A stretch of 11,994 nucleotides of DNA from Streptosporangiaceae bacterium (lineage in GTDB: Bacteria > Actinomycetota > Actinomycetes > Streptosporangiales > Streptosporangiaceae), in NCBI GenBank assembly GCA_030041195.1, contig JASHOI010000067.1:1-11994 (forward strand). The letters run 5' to 3'. Within the stretch, counting starts at the first letter, position 1. Each line of letters opens with the position of its first letter. The translations under genes and the position numbers were made by a program. This document shows positions 1-6,422 of this stretch, one piece after another. The notes under the pieces were generated by a model. The model did no database searches and was not told the DNA's origin. It saw only the letters and a list, made by a program, of their open reading frames with translations.

Positions 1-6
1 GTTGGG

Positions 7-33
7 CGCCGCGGGGAGGGGGGCTTCGCGGCG
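7..33 (+). terminator. Possible hairpin at the left edge, before the methyltransferase
   Basis: The 7-base arm CGCCGCG at 7-13 is exactly complementary to CGCGGCG at 27-33, with a 13-base G-rich loop. There is no T-tract after it. It could end transcription coming from outside the window, but in such G+C-rich DNA a 7-bp stem can arise by chance. The rest of 1-109 holds no reading frame I can recognise. Only the ribosome binding site of the next gene is convincing there. Confidence 0.2.
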
Positions 34-109
34 GGGTAGGGGCGGTCACATTCCCGCGGTTCCTGGGGTCATCGGAATGAGTGAGGGAAGCGGAAGGAGA
101 TGAGCGAGG

Positions 110-598
110 ATGGCGCGCACGCTGAGCTTGATCGTCCGCAACGTCGTGTTCACGATCGTGGTGCCGGGGCTGGGCGGGGTCTGGGCGCCGTGGCGGATCG
201 CGACCGATCACGGGGACACGGTCTCGCCCGCCGCGTGGCCCGCGGCCCTGGTCATCGCGGCCGGGGCGGCCCTGTACGCGTGGTGTGTCTGGAACTTCGC
301 GGCGGTGGGGCACGGCACGCCCGGCCCGTGGGACGCGCCGCAGCGCGTCGTCGCGACCGGGCCGTACCGCTGGGTGCGCAACCCGATCTACGTCGCCGCG
401 CTGCTTGTCGTGCTGGGCGAGGCGTGGCTGTTCCTCTCGCCGTGGGTGCTGGGGTACGCGGGCGCGATGGCTGTCTGCTGCCACCTGTTCGTGACCGGGT
501 ACGAGGAACGCGCGCTGCGCCGCCGGTTCAACGGCAGCTACCTGGAGTACCGGCGGGTGGTCCCGCGCTGGATCCCGCGCCGGCCGCGTCTCGGCTAA
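110..598 (+). CDS. Isoprenylcysteine carboxyl methyltransferase (ICMT/PEMT-like) family membrane protein
   Basis: This is a 162-residue integral membrane protein with hydrophobic segments at about residues 6-25, 43-66, 94-111 and 113-130. The family signature GPYRWVRNPIY lies at 84-94 (most members have RHP; here RNP). After the last membrane segment come the paired glutamates E132-E133 and the Y144/Y147 to VPRWIP ending. These are the S-adenosylmethionine-binding features of the ICMT/phospholipid methyltransferase superfamily. Bacterial members of this size have mostly unknown substrates, so methylation of a specific lipid or prenyl-cysteine is not claimed. The start at 110 is chosen because AAGGAG (94-99) sits 10 bases upstream. 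An ATG at 100 opens a different frame whose arginine-rich product has no family features. The gene stands alone, and a possible hairpin follows at 604-630. Family call secure, function open. Confidence 0.85.
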   Translation: MARTLSLIVRNVVFTIVVPGLGGVWAPWRIATDHGDTVSPAAWPAALVIAAGAALYAWCVWNFAAVGHGTPGPWDAPQRVVATGPYRWVRNPIYVAALLVVLGEAWLFLSPWVLGYAGAMAVCCHLFVTGYEERALRRRFNGSYLEYRRVVPRWIPRRPRLG

Positions 599-603
599 GC
601 GGC

Positions 604-630
604 GGGCGGCCGGGCGGCCGGGCGCCGCCC
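604..630 (+). terminator. Possible hairpin terminator after the methyltransferase gene
   Basis: GGGCGGC at 604-610 is complementary to GCCGCCC at 624-630, with a 13-base loop that itself contains a second copy of the GCGGCCGG unit. It starts 6 bases after the stop codon and ends 15 bases before the next start, so position favours a terminator. No T-tract is present. Confidence 0.3.
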
Positions 631-645
631 TGGCAGACTTGAGGT

Positions 646-1560
646 GTGACCAGCCAGCGTGATCCGGGCGCGCCGGGCCAGCGCGGGCCGGCCGAGTCGG
701 CGGCTGTCGTCGCGTACTGGGCGGCTCTTGGATTGCCCGGGCTGGTCGACATCCACACGCACTTCATGCCGGCCAACGTGCTGGCCAAGGTCTGGGCCTA
801 CTTCGACCAGGGCAACGCGCATGCCGATCATCCGTGGCCGATCACGTACCGGCAGCCCGAGGCCGAGCGGGTCGCGCTGCTGCGGGCGTTCGGCGTCCGC
901 CGGTTCAGCGCGCTGGCGTACCCGCACAAGGCCGGCATGGCGGCCTGGCTGAACGCCTGGGAGGCCGAGTTCGCGGCGCGGACGCCGGATGCGCTGCACA
1001 GCGCCACGTTCTTCCCCGAGCCCGGAGCCGACGCCTACGTGGCCGAGGCGATCACCGCGGGCGCGCGGCTGTTCAAGGCGCACCTGCAGGTCGGCGGGTA
1101 CGACCCGCGCGACGAGCTGCTCGGCCCGGTCTGGGGGCTGCTGGCCGAGGCGCGGGTGCCGGTCGTGGTGCACTGCGGTTCCGGCCCGATGCCGGGGCGG
1201 TTCACCGGGCCAGGGCCGATGTCCGAGGTGCTCGCGCGCCACCCGCGGCTGATCGCGATCATCGCCCACCTCGGCTCACCCGAGTACCGTGATTTCCTCA
1301 ACCTCGCCGAGCAGTATCCCGGGGTTTATCTGGATACCACGATGGCCTTTACCGACTTCCTTGAACGCATAGCACCGTTCCCGGTCGAGCTACGCCCGCG
1401 GCTGGCCGACGTGGGGGACCGCATCCTGCTGGGCACCGACTTCCCGAACATCCCGCACGAGTACCTGCACCAGCTGCAGGCCCTCACCCGGCTGGATCTC
1501 GGCGAGCCGTGGCTGCGCGCGGTTTGCCACGACAACGCCGCTGCGCTGCTGGGGTTGTGA
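646..1560 (+). CDS. Amidohydrolase family protein (amidohydrolase-2 / COG2159 type)
   Basis: This 304-residue TIM-barrel metal-dependent hydrolase shows the expected metal and catalytic residues in order. They are the HxH motif in DIHTHFMP (H37, H39), FKAHLQ with K144, VVVHCGSGP with H176, IIAHLGS with H208, and the late aspartate in LLGTDFPN (D265). This pattern matches the amidohydrolase-2 family, which includes aminocarboxymuconate-semialdehyde decarboxylase-like and related enzymes. Substrate and exact reaction (hydrolysis or decarboxylation) cannot be read from sequence. No signal peptide is present, so it is cytoplasmic. The GTG at 646 has only GAGG directly before it and no well-spaced ribosome binding site. 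CAGACT at 634-639 could be a -10 element for leaderless translation. The first 30 residues are not conserved-looking, so a slightly later start is possible. The stop is 3 bases before the LigD-like gene, suggesting co-transcription. Confidence 0.87.
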   Translation: MTSQRDPGAPGQRGPAESAAVVAYWAALGLPGLVDIHTHFMPANVLAKVWAYFDQGNAHADHPWPITYRQPEAERVALLRAFGVRRFSALAYPHKAGMAAWLNAWEAEFAARTPDALHSATFFPEPGADAYVAEAITAGARLFKAHLQVGGYDPRDELLGPVWGLLAEARVPVVVHCGSGPMPGRFTGPGPMSEVLARHPRLIAIIAHLGSPEYRDFLNLAEQYPGVYLDTTMAFTDFLERIAPFPVELRPRLADVGDRILLGTDFPNIPHEYLHQLQALTRLDLGEPWLRAVCHDNAAALLGL

Positions 1561-1563
1561 GCC

Positions 1564-3210
1564 GTGCCCAGGGCCCGCAAGCCGCCGAAAACGGCCGACG
1601 ACCGGCTGGCCGCCTACCAGCGCAAACGGGACTTCGGCCAGACCCCCGAGCCGGCGGGCGCGCCGCCGGCGCCGGGTGAGCCGGCCGCCCGCCGGTTCGT
1701 GGTGCAGCGGCACCGCGCCACTCGGCTGCACTACGACCTGCGGTTCGAGATCGACGGCGTGCTGCCGAGCTGGGCGGTGCCCAAGGGCCCGACGCTCGAT
1801 CCCAGCGTCCGGCGGATCGCGGTGCACGTCGAGGACCATCCGATCGAGTATCTGGAGTTCGAGGGCATCATCCCGCGCGGGCAGTACGGCGCGGGCGACG
1901 TGATCGTGTGGGACACCGGGACCTGGGAGCCACACGAGACCGACGACCCGGCGGCCGCGATCGCGGCGGGCGAGCTGCACGCCGACGTCTTCGGGCAGAA
2001 ACTGCGCGGCCGCTTCATCCTGGTGCAGACCGGCCACGGCCGCGAGGACGAGAACCAGTGGCTGCTGCTGCACAAGCACGACGAGTACGCGGCTGCAGGC
2101 TGGGACCCCGAGGACTACCCCCGCTCGGTGCTGAGCGGGCGCACCAATGACGAGGTCAAGGCCGACCCGCACCGGATGTGGCGCGGCGACCTGCCGCCGG
2201 CCGAGGCGTCGGTGCCGATCGGCGAGGCGACGGACACCGCGCCGGCCGACGTGCTGGCGGGCGGGCCGAGCCAGGGCGAGCTGAACGCGCTCGACGCCCT
2301 CGGCGCCGAGGGCACCTGGGAGGTGTTCGGCCACCGGCTCAAGGTGACAAACCTGGACAAGGTCATGTTCGCCGGCCGCGACGGCGAGCCGCCGGTGACC
2401 AAGCGGGAGTTCATCCGCTACTCGGCCAGGATCGCGCCGGTGATCCTGCCGTACCTGGAGGGCCGGGCGCTGAACATGCACCGGTTCCCCGGCGGCGCGC
2501 AGACCAAGGGGTTCTGGCACAAGCAACTGCCCGAGCACGCGCCGGACTGGGTGCCGCGCTGGGACAACCCCAACGCGGACCGCGGCGACGCCACCACCTA
2601 CCTGGTCGTGGACGAGCCCGCGGCGCTGGTGTGGGCGGCGAACTTCGGCGCGCTCGAGTGGCACGCGTGGACCGCGCGCATCGACGAGCCCCGGCTGCCC
2701 ACCTACGCGCTGATCGACATCGACGCGGGCTCGGACACGTCGTGGGATGACGTCCTGGTGCTGGCCCGGCTGCACCGAACCGCGCTGGAGCACCTGGGCG
2801 TGCGGGCGCAGCCCAAGGTGACCGGCCACACCGGCATCCAGATCTGGGTGCCGGTCACCCGCGGCCCTAGCTACGAGGAGACCCGCGCCTGGGTGGAGCA
2901 GCTGTCCAAGACCATCGGCGCGGTCGTGCCCGACCTGGTCAGCTGGCAATGGGACGTGACCAAGCGGCAGGGCCGCGCAAGGCTCGACTACACGCAGAAC
3001 GTCAAGAACAAGACGCTGGTCGCGCCGTACAGCCCCCGCCCTGCGCCCGGGGCGCCGGTGTCGGTCCCGATCGAATGGGCGGAGCTCGACGACCCGTCGC
3101 TGCGGCCGGACGGGTTCACGATCCGCACCGTGCTGGACCGGGTGGCCGAGCGCGGCGACCCGTTCCGCACCGTGCTCGGCCCCGGCCAGACCCTCCCGCC
3201 GATCCACTGA
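1564..3210 (+). CDS. ligD: LigD-like PE-Pol protein: 3'-phosphoesterase plus primase-polymerase, no ligase domain
   Basis: The 548-residue protein has two LigD modules. Residues about 40-170 form the 3'-phosphoesterase domain, which trims 3' ends at breaks. H50, H56, D58, R60, H92 and Y96 match the Pseudomonas LigD catalytic set H42, H48, D50, R52, H84 and Y88 at a constant offset of 8. Residues about 255-540 form the polymerase domain of the archaeo-eukaryotic primase type, which fills ends with dNTPs or rNTPs. H367 lies in LEWH, the metal-binding D385 and D387 in LIDID, and the third aspartate D475 in ARLDYTQN. The usual SGxxGxH motif reads TGHTGIQIWVP (420-430), with Gln for His. The ATP-ligase domain (KxDG) is absent, so sealing needs a separate ligase, and no ku gene is in the window. 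The GTG start has no clear ribosome binding site, so coupling to the upstream gene is likely. Confidence 0.9.
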   Translation: MPRARKPPKTADDRLAAYQRKRDFGQTPEPAGAPPAPGEPAARRFVVQRHRATRLHYDLRFEIDGVLPSWAVPKGPTLDPSVRRIAVHVEDHPIEYLEFEGIIPRGQYGAGDVIVWDTGTWEPHETDDPAAAIAAGELHADVFGQKLRGRFILVQTGHGREDENQWLLLHKHDEYAAAGWDPEDYPRSVLSGRTNDEVKADPHRMWRGDLPPAEASVPIGEATDTAPADVLAGGPSQGELNALDALGAEGTWEVFGHRLKVTNLDKVMFAGRDGEPPVTKREFIRYSARIAPVILPYLEGRALNMHRFPGGAQTKGFWHKQLPEHAPDWVPRWDNPNADRGDATTYLVVDEPAALVWAANFGALEWHAWTARIDEPRLPTYALIDIDAGSDTSWDDVLVLARLHRTALEHLGVRAQPKVTGHTGIQIWVPVTRGPSYEETRAWVEQLSKTIGAVVPDLVSWQWDVTKRQGRARLDYTQNVKNKTLVAPYSPRPAPGAPVSVPIEWAELDDPSLRPDGFTIRTVLDRVAERGDPFRTVLGPGQTLPPIH

Positions 3211-3235
3211 CCCCCGTGAACCCAAAAAGGGCGAT

Positions 3236-3264
3236 CGGACAAGTCACGGATATATGGCTAAATA
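3236..3264 (+). promoter_or_regulatory. Candidate promoter for the secreted propeller gene
   Basis: The 95-base gap after the LigD-like gene is markedly A/T-richer than its surroundings. CGGACA (3236-3241, four of six matches to TTGACA) is separated by 17 bases from TAAATA (3259-3264). TATATG at 3251-3256 is an alternative -10. The fit is only moderate, but the local composition and position before a monocistronic-looking gene support a promoter here. Confidence 0.3.
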
Positions 3265-3283
3265 GGCCTGCTTTCTGCAGGCC
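3265..3283 (+). other. Short perfect hairpin in the leader of the propeller gene
   Basis: GGCCTGC (3265-3271) pairs exactly with GCAGGCC (3277-3283) around a 5-base TTTCT loop. It lies just after the candidate promoter and ends 9 bases before the ribosome binding site GGAAGG (3293-3298). It could be an operator, a leader-RNA stabiliser, or a terminator of the LigD-like gene. No T-tract follows. Confidence 0.35.
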
Positions 3284-3305
3284 AACTCACGGGGAAGGTG
3301 GGGGC

Positions 3306-4439
3306 ATGCGTTCAACGACCCTTTGCCGCACGATGCTCGCCGGCGCGCTGTTCGCCGGGACGGCGCTGCTCGGCTTAGGTCCCGCGGCCGGTCCCGCCGC
3401 GGCGGCGCCCGCGCGCGAATGGCGGATCGCGTGGGCGAGCAGCGGCTCCGCGGCCGAGTCGCTCGACGCCGTGGAAACCACCGGCACGGGCGATGCATGG
3501 GCGGGCGGCGGCGCCGGAACCGGTTCGGCCGCCACTCCGGTCGCGGTGCACTGGAACGGCCACGTCTGGCGGCAGGTCGCGCTTCCGTCCGGGCTGGCCG
3601 GGACGATCCGGGTGCTGCGGGCGACCTCGCCCAAGAATGTCTGGGCGTTCGGCGACGACACGGCCAAGGGCACCTCGTTCGCGCTGCGCTGGAACGGCAA
3701 GGCCTGGAAGGTCATGCACACGTGGACCAAGAGCAGAATGCTGATCGGTGACGCCGCCGTGCTCAGCGCCTCGGACGTGTGGATCTTCAGCGCGACGCGG
3801 GACGCGATCACGCGTTACGACGGCAAGGGCTGGGTGGCGACGCTCATCCTGGGCGCGGGATCCTTCCTGTCGGTGCGGGCATTCACCGACCAGAACCTGT
3901 GGGTGCTCTCCCAGGCCCCGGCTTCGGACGGCACGGGCAGCTCCGAGGCCTTTCAGGGCGGCTACATCGACGGCAGCTACCAGTGGACCCTCGGCGCGTT
4001 CCTGGTGGATCCGCCCGAGCTGACCACGCTCTACGCGCAGTCGCCGGCACTGATCTGGGCGGTCGGCGGCGGGACGTCGACCGGGACCGGCGGCGAGCCG
4101 CAGGCGTATCCGCTCGTCGCCCAGTACGCCGACGGCACCTGGACCGAGGTGTACCCGGGCGCCGATCCCGCCAACGACTTCATCCTGTCGCAGGCCGTGT
4201 CCGACGGCACAGGTGGCCTCTGGGCAACGACAACCTCCTTCGGCGGCGCCCGCCCGCGGATCGTGCACTTCGCCTCGGGCGCGTTCGCCGGCGTGACCCT
4301 GCACGGGACAGGCGCCTCCCGTACCGGCGTGTACGGGATAGCAGACATCCCCGGGACCGCGAGGGTGTGGGCCGCCGGGACGCGTGCCGGAGCCGGAGGC
4401 AAGAAGTCCAAGGGCGTGATCATCGAATACGCCACCTGA
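3306..4439 (+). CDS. Secreted seven-repeat protein, probable beta-propeller
   Basis: The product is 377 residues. Residues 1-36 form a Sec signal peptide: basic start with R2 and R8, hydrophobic core 9-25, and alanine-rich cleavage sites after A34 or A36. C7 is not in a lipobox, so the protein is probably released. The mature part repeats seven times. Each unit starts with a [D/N/G/R]-x-W-x-x-x motif, with the tryptophan at 65, 113, 159, 199, 251, 306 and 355 (spacing 40-55). Most units end with a [W/Y]-x-G-x-x-W strand, as in HWNGHVW (82-88), RWNGKAW (128-134) and RYDGKGW (170-176). Seven such units suggest a seven-bladed propeller used for binding rather than catalysis. No ligand can be named. 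The ATG has GGAAGG 7 bases upstream, and the gene seems to have its own promoter. It is not an enzyme I recognise. Confidence 0.8.
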   Translation: MRSTTLCRTMLAGALFAGTALLGLGPAAGPAAAAPAREWRIAWASSGSAAESLDAVETTGTGDAWAGGGAGTGSAATPVAVHWNGHVWRQVALPSGLAGTIRVLRATSPKNVWAFGDDTAKGTSFALRWNGKAWKVMHTWTKSRMLIGDAAVLSASDVWIFSATRDAITRYDGKGWVATLILGAGSFLSVRAFTDQNLWVLSQAPASDGTGSSEAFQGGYIDGSYQWTLGAFLVDPPELTTLYAQSPALIWAVGGGTSTGTGGEPQAYPLVAQYADGTWTEVYPGADPANDFILSQAVSDGTGGLWATTTSFGGARPRIVHFASGAFAGVTLHGTGASRTGVYGIADIPGTARVWAAGTRAGAGGKKSKGVIIEYAT

Positions 4440-4578
4440 CCAGGAACCCGTCGGCGCCAACTGGTCGCCGCAGGAACTGCGCCAGCTCGCCACGCTCATG
4501 AGCCGGATGGCCGACGGCTTCTCCGCGCACACGGCGAGCCAGGGTATCGACGTGCCGACGCGCGGATCCAGCGATTGA
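4420..4578 (+). pseudogene. Start-less remnant, resembles the C-terminal end of a MarR-type regulator
   Basis: After the propeller stop, a different frame is open from 4420 to the TGA at 4576-4578. From 4441 it has a strong coding signature: 40 of 45 codons end in G or C. The peptide contains WSPQELRQLATLMSRMADGF, the style of the last helix of MarR-family proteins, where [T/S]P-x-E-L-x-x-L-x-x-L-x-x-[M/L] precedes a basic or acidic tail. No plausible start or DNA-binding helix-turn-helix precedes it, because the frame closes at 4417-4419 inside the propeller gene. The simplest reading is the 3' end of a regulator gene whose front was lost when the propeller gene arrived or a deletion occurred. 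The family call is by pattern memory and tentative. The coding nature of the tail is better supported. Confidence 0.5.
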
Positions 4579-4604
4579 CCGCGGCGCCGTCAGGGCAGTA
4601 CGAA
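4575..4604 (+). promoter_or_regulatory. Candidate promoter for pgm
   Basis: TTGACC (4575-4580) matches five of six positions of the -35 consensus. TACGAA (4599-4604) is a modest -10 with an 18-base spacer. Transcription would then begin near 4611, ahead of the ribosome binding site at 4625-4632. This use of the TTG at 4575 as part of a -35 box agrees with the pgm start being further downstream. Confidence 0.3.
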
Positions 4605-4640
4605 AAGAGCCGTGACGGGCTGGCGGGAGGAGTTGCGCAA

Positions 4641-6269
4641 GTGGACGAGCGGGCGGGACAGCCAGCGGCCGAGTCTGACCTCGTGGACGTCGCCAGACTA
4701 GTCACTGCCTTTTACGCAGAGCATCCCGATCCCGGCGAACCATCGCAGAGAGTGACGTTCGGCACATCGGGCCACCGCGGCTCGGCGCTGAAGGTGTCGT
4801 TCAACGACGACCACATCGCCGCGGCCACGCAGGCGATCTGTGACTACCGGGTCGGCAGCGGGATCACCGGCCCGCTGTACATCGGCCGGGACACGCACGC
4901 GCTGTCCGAGCCGGCGTTCGTCACCGCGCTCGAGGTGCTGGCCGCCAACGACGTGACCGTGCTCGCCGACAGCAGGGGCGGCTACACGCCGACCCCGGCG
5001 GTCTCGCTCGCGATCCTGGTGCACAACGACGGCCGGACCGGCGGGCTGGCCGACGGGATCGTGGTCACCCCGTCGCACAACCCTCCCGAGGACGGCGGGT
5101 TCAAGTACAACCCGCCGGACGGCGGCCCCGCGGGCACCTCGATCACCTCAGTGATCCAGGACCGGGCCAACGAGCTGCTGGCCGGCGGGCTGAAGGAGGT
5201 CCGCAGGATCCGCTACGACCGGGCCAGGGCGGCCACCGGCGGCCACGACTTCCTCGGCCAGTACACCGCCGCGCTGCCGTCGGTGGTGAACCTGGACGCG
5301 GTGCGGTCGGCCGGCGTGCGGATCGGCGCCGACCCACTCGGCGGGGCGAGCGTGGCCTACTGGGGCGAGATCGGCGGCCGGTTCGGGCTCGACCTGACCG
5401 TGGTCAACCCGGTGGTCGACGAGACGTTCCGGTTCATGACCCTGGACTGGGACGGCCGGATCCGGATGGACTGCTCGTCGCCGTACGCGATGAGGTCGCT
5501 GATCGAGCGCCGGGCCGACTTCGCAATCGCCACCGGCAACGACACCGACGCCGACCGGCACGGCATCGTGACCCCGGACTACGGCCTGCTCAACCCCAAC
5601 CACTATCTGGCCGCGGCGATCGACTACCTGTACCGCCACCGGGAGAGCTGGCCGGCCGACGCCGCCGTGGGCAAGACCATGGTCAGCTCGTCGATCATCG
5701 ACCGGGTCGCCGAGACCGCCGGGCGCCGCCTGATGGAGGTGCCGGTCGGGTTCAAGTGGTTCGTTCCCGGCCTGCTCGACGGCACGGTCGCGTTCGGCGG
5801 CGAGGAGAGCGCCGGGGCCTCGTTCCTGCGCCGCGACGGCCGGGTCTGGACCACCGACAAGGACGGGATCATCCTCGCGCTGCTGGCCAGCGAGATCATC
5901 GCGATCACCGGCCAGACGCCGGGCGAGCGTTACCACGAGCTCACCGAGCTGCTCGGCGCGCCGGTCTACGAGCGGATCGACGCGCCGGCGACCCGGGAGC
6001 AGAAGGCCGCGCTGGCCAGGCTGAGCCCGGATCAGGTCGACGTCACCGAGCTCGCGGGCGAGAAGGTGCTGAGCCGGCTGACCACCGCGCCGGGCAACGG
6101 CGAGCCGCTCGGCGGCATCAAGGTGAGCACCGAGTCCGGCTGGTTCGCCGCCCGGCCGTCGGGGACCGAGGACGTCTATAAGCTCTACGCTGAGTCGTTC
6201 CAGGGAGCCGATCACCTTGCCCAGATCCAGGCCGAGGCACAGCAGATCATCGATTCCGCGCTGCGCTGA
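4641..6269 (+). CDS. pgm: Phosphoglucomutase, alpha-D-glucose phosphate-specific
   Basis: It interconverts glucose 1-phosphate and glucose 6-phosphate in the cytoplasm, linking glycolysis to glycogen, trehalose and wall-sugar synthesis. All four alpha-D-phosphohexomutase signatures are present: the phosphoserine loop TPSHNPPEDGG (S145), the magnesium loop NDTDADRHG (D301, D303, D305), the sugar-binding GGEES (E388-S390) and the phosphate-binding RPSGTED (R505-T509). From GTG 4641 the protein is 542 residues and its start VDERAGQPAAESDL lines up with the E. coli Pgm N-terminus (about 546 residues). GGGAGGAG (4625-4632) sits 8 bases before this GTG. The upstream in-frame TTG at 4575 would add 22 residues with no counterpart in the family and lacks a binding site. 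The gene follows a MarR-like remnant and precedes a palindromic element, so it is probably transcribed alone. Confidence 0.96.
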   Translation: MDERAGQPAAESDLVDVARLVTAFYAEHPDPGEPSQRVTFGTSGHRGSALKVSFNDDHIAAATQAICDYRVGSGITGPLYIGRDTHALSEPAFVTALEVLAANDVTVLADSRGGYTPTPAVSLAILVHNDGRTGGLADGIVVTPSHNPPEDGGFKYNPPDGGPAGTSITSVIQDRANELLAGGLKEVRRIRYDRARAATGGHDFLGQYTAALPSVVNLDAVRSAGVRIGADPLGGASVAYWGEIGGRFGLDLTVVNPVVDETFRFMTLDWDGRIRMDCSSPYAMRSLIERRADFAIATGNDTDADRHGIVTPDYGLLNPNHYLAAAIDYLYRHRESWPADAAVGKTMVSSSIIDRVAETAGRRLMEVPVGFKWFVPGLLDGTVAFGGEESAGASFLRRDGRVWTTDKDGIILALLASEIIAITGQTPGERYHELTELLGAPVYERIDAPATREQKAALARLSPDQVDVTELAGEKVLSRLTTAPGNGEPLGGIKVSTESGWFAARPSGTEDVYKLYAESFQGADHLAQIQAEAQQIIDSALR

Positions 6270-6327
6270 GCGCCCCCGCGAGCCAGCAACGGGGAACGGT
6301 GGGGTGAAGGAGGAAGCCCGCGGCCGA

Positions 6328-6371
6328 GTGGTTCGGAAATGTCCGGTGCTAGCCGGACATTTCCGAACCGC
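6328..6371. repeat. Long inverted repeat between pgm and secA2 (palindromic element or terminator)
   Basis: GGTTCGGAAATGTCCGG (6330-6346) and CCGGACATTTCCGAACC (6353-6369) are perfect 17-base complements around the 6-base loop TGCTAG. A T-G wobble (6329/6370) and a G-C pair (6328/6371) extend the stem. Each arm is itself partly self-complementary (CGGA-4 bases-TCCG), so alternative small hairpins or a cruciform are possible. The A/T-rich stem centre stands out against the neighbouring DNA. It begins 58 bases after the pgm stop and has no T-tract. It may be a terminator, a regulator site or a dispersed REP-like element. Only one copy is seen in this window. Confidence 0.8.
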
Positions 6372-6422
6372 AGCCGGGACTGAAGGCAGCGCGGTGAAGC
6401 GGGGCCTGGGAGGCAGGCGCCG

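Noticed and set aside
100..642. 180-codon frame starting at the ATG at 100
   Set aside because: It overlaps the methyltransferase in another frame, its product is Arg/Gly-rich without features, and AAGGAG is too close to its start.
1390..3225. 611-codon open frame on the - strand opposite the LigD-like gene
   Set aside because: It is Arg/Val/Pro-rich without domains, and the + strand gene has full catalytic motifs. Long antisense frames are expected in such G+C-rich coding DNA.
2949..3305. Upstream extension of the propeller frame into the LigD-like gene
   Set aside because: It would place about 119 Arg-rich residues before a clear signal peptide. The ATG at 3306 has its own ribosome binding site.
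3375..4532. 385-codon open frame on the - strand opposite the propeller gene
   Set aside because: The + strand frame has a signal peptide and regular repeats, and the antisense product has neither.
4575..4640. TTG at 4575 as the pgm start
   Set aside because: It adds 22 residues absent from the family and has no ribosome binding site, whereas GTG 4641 has GGGAGGAG at 8 bases and matches the usual N-terminus.
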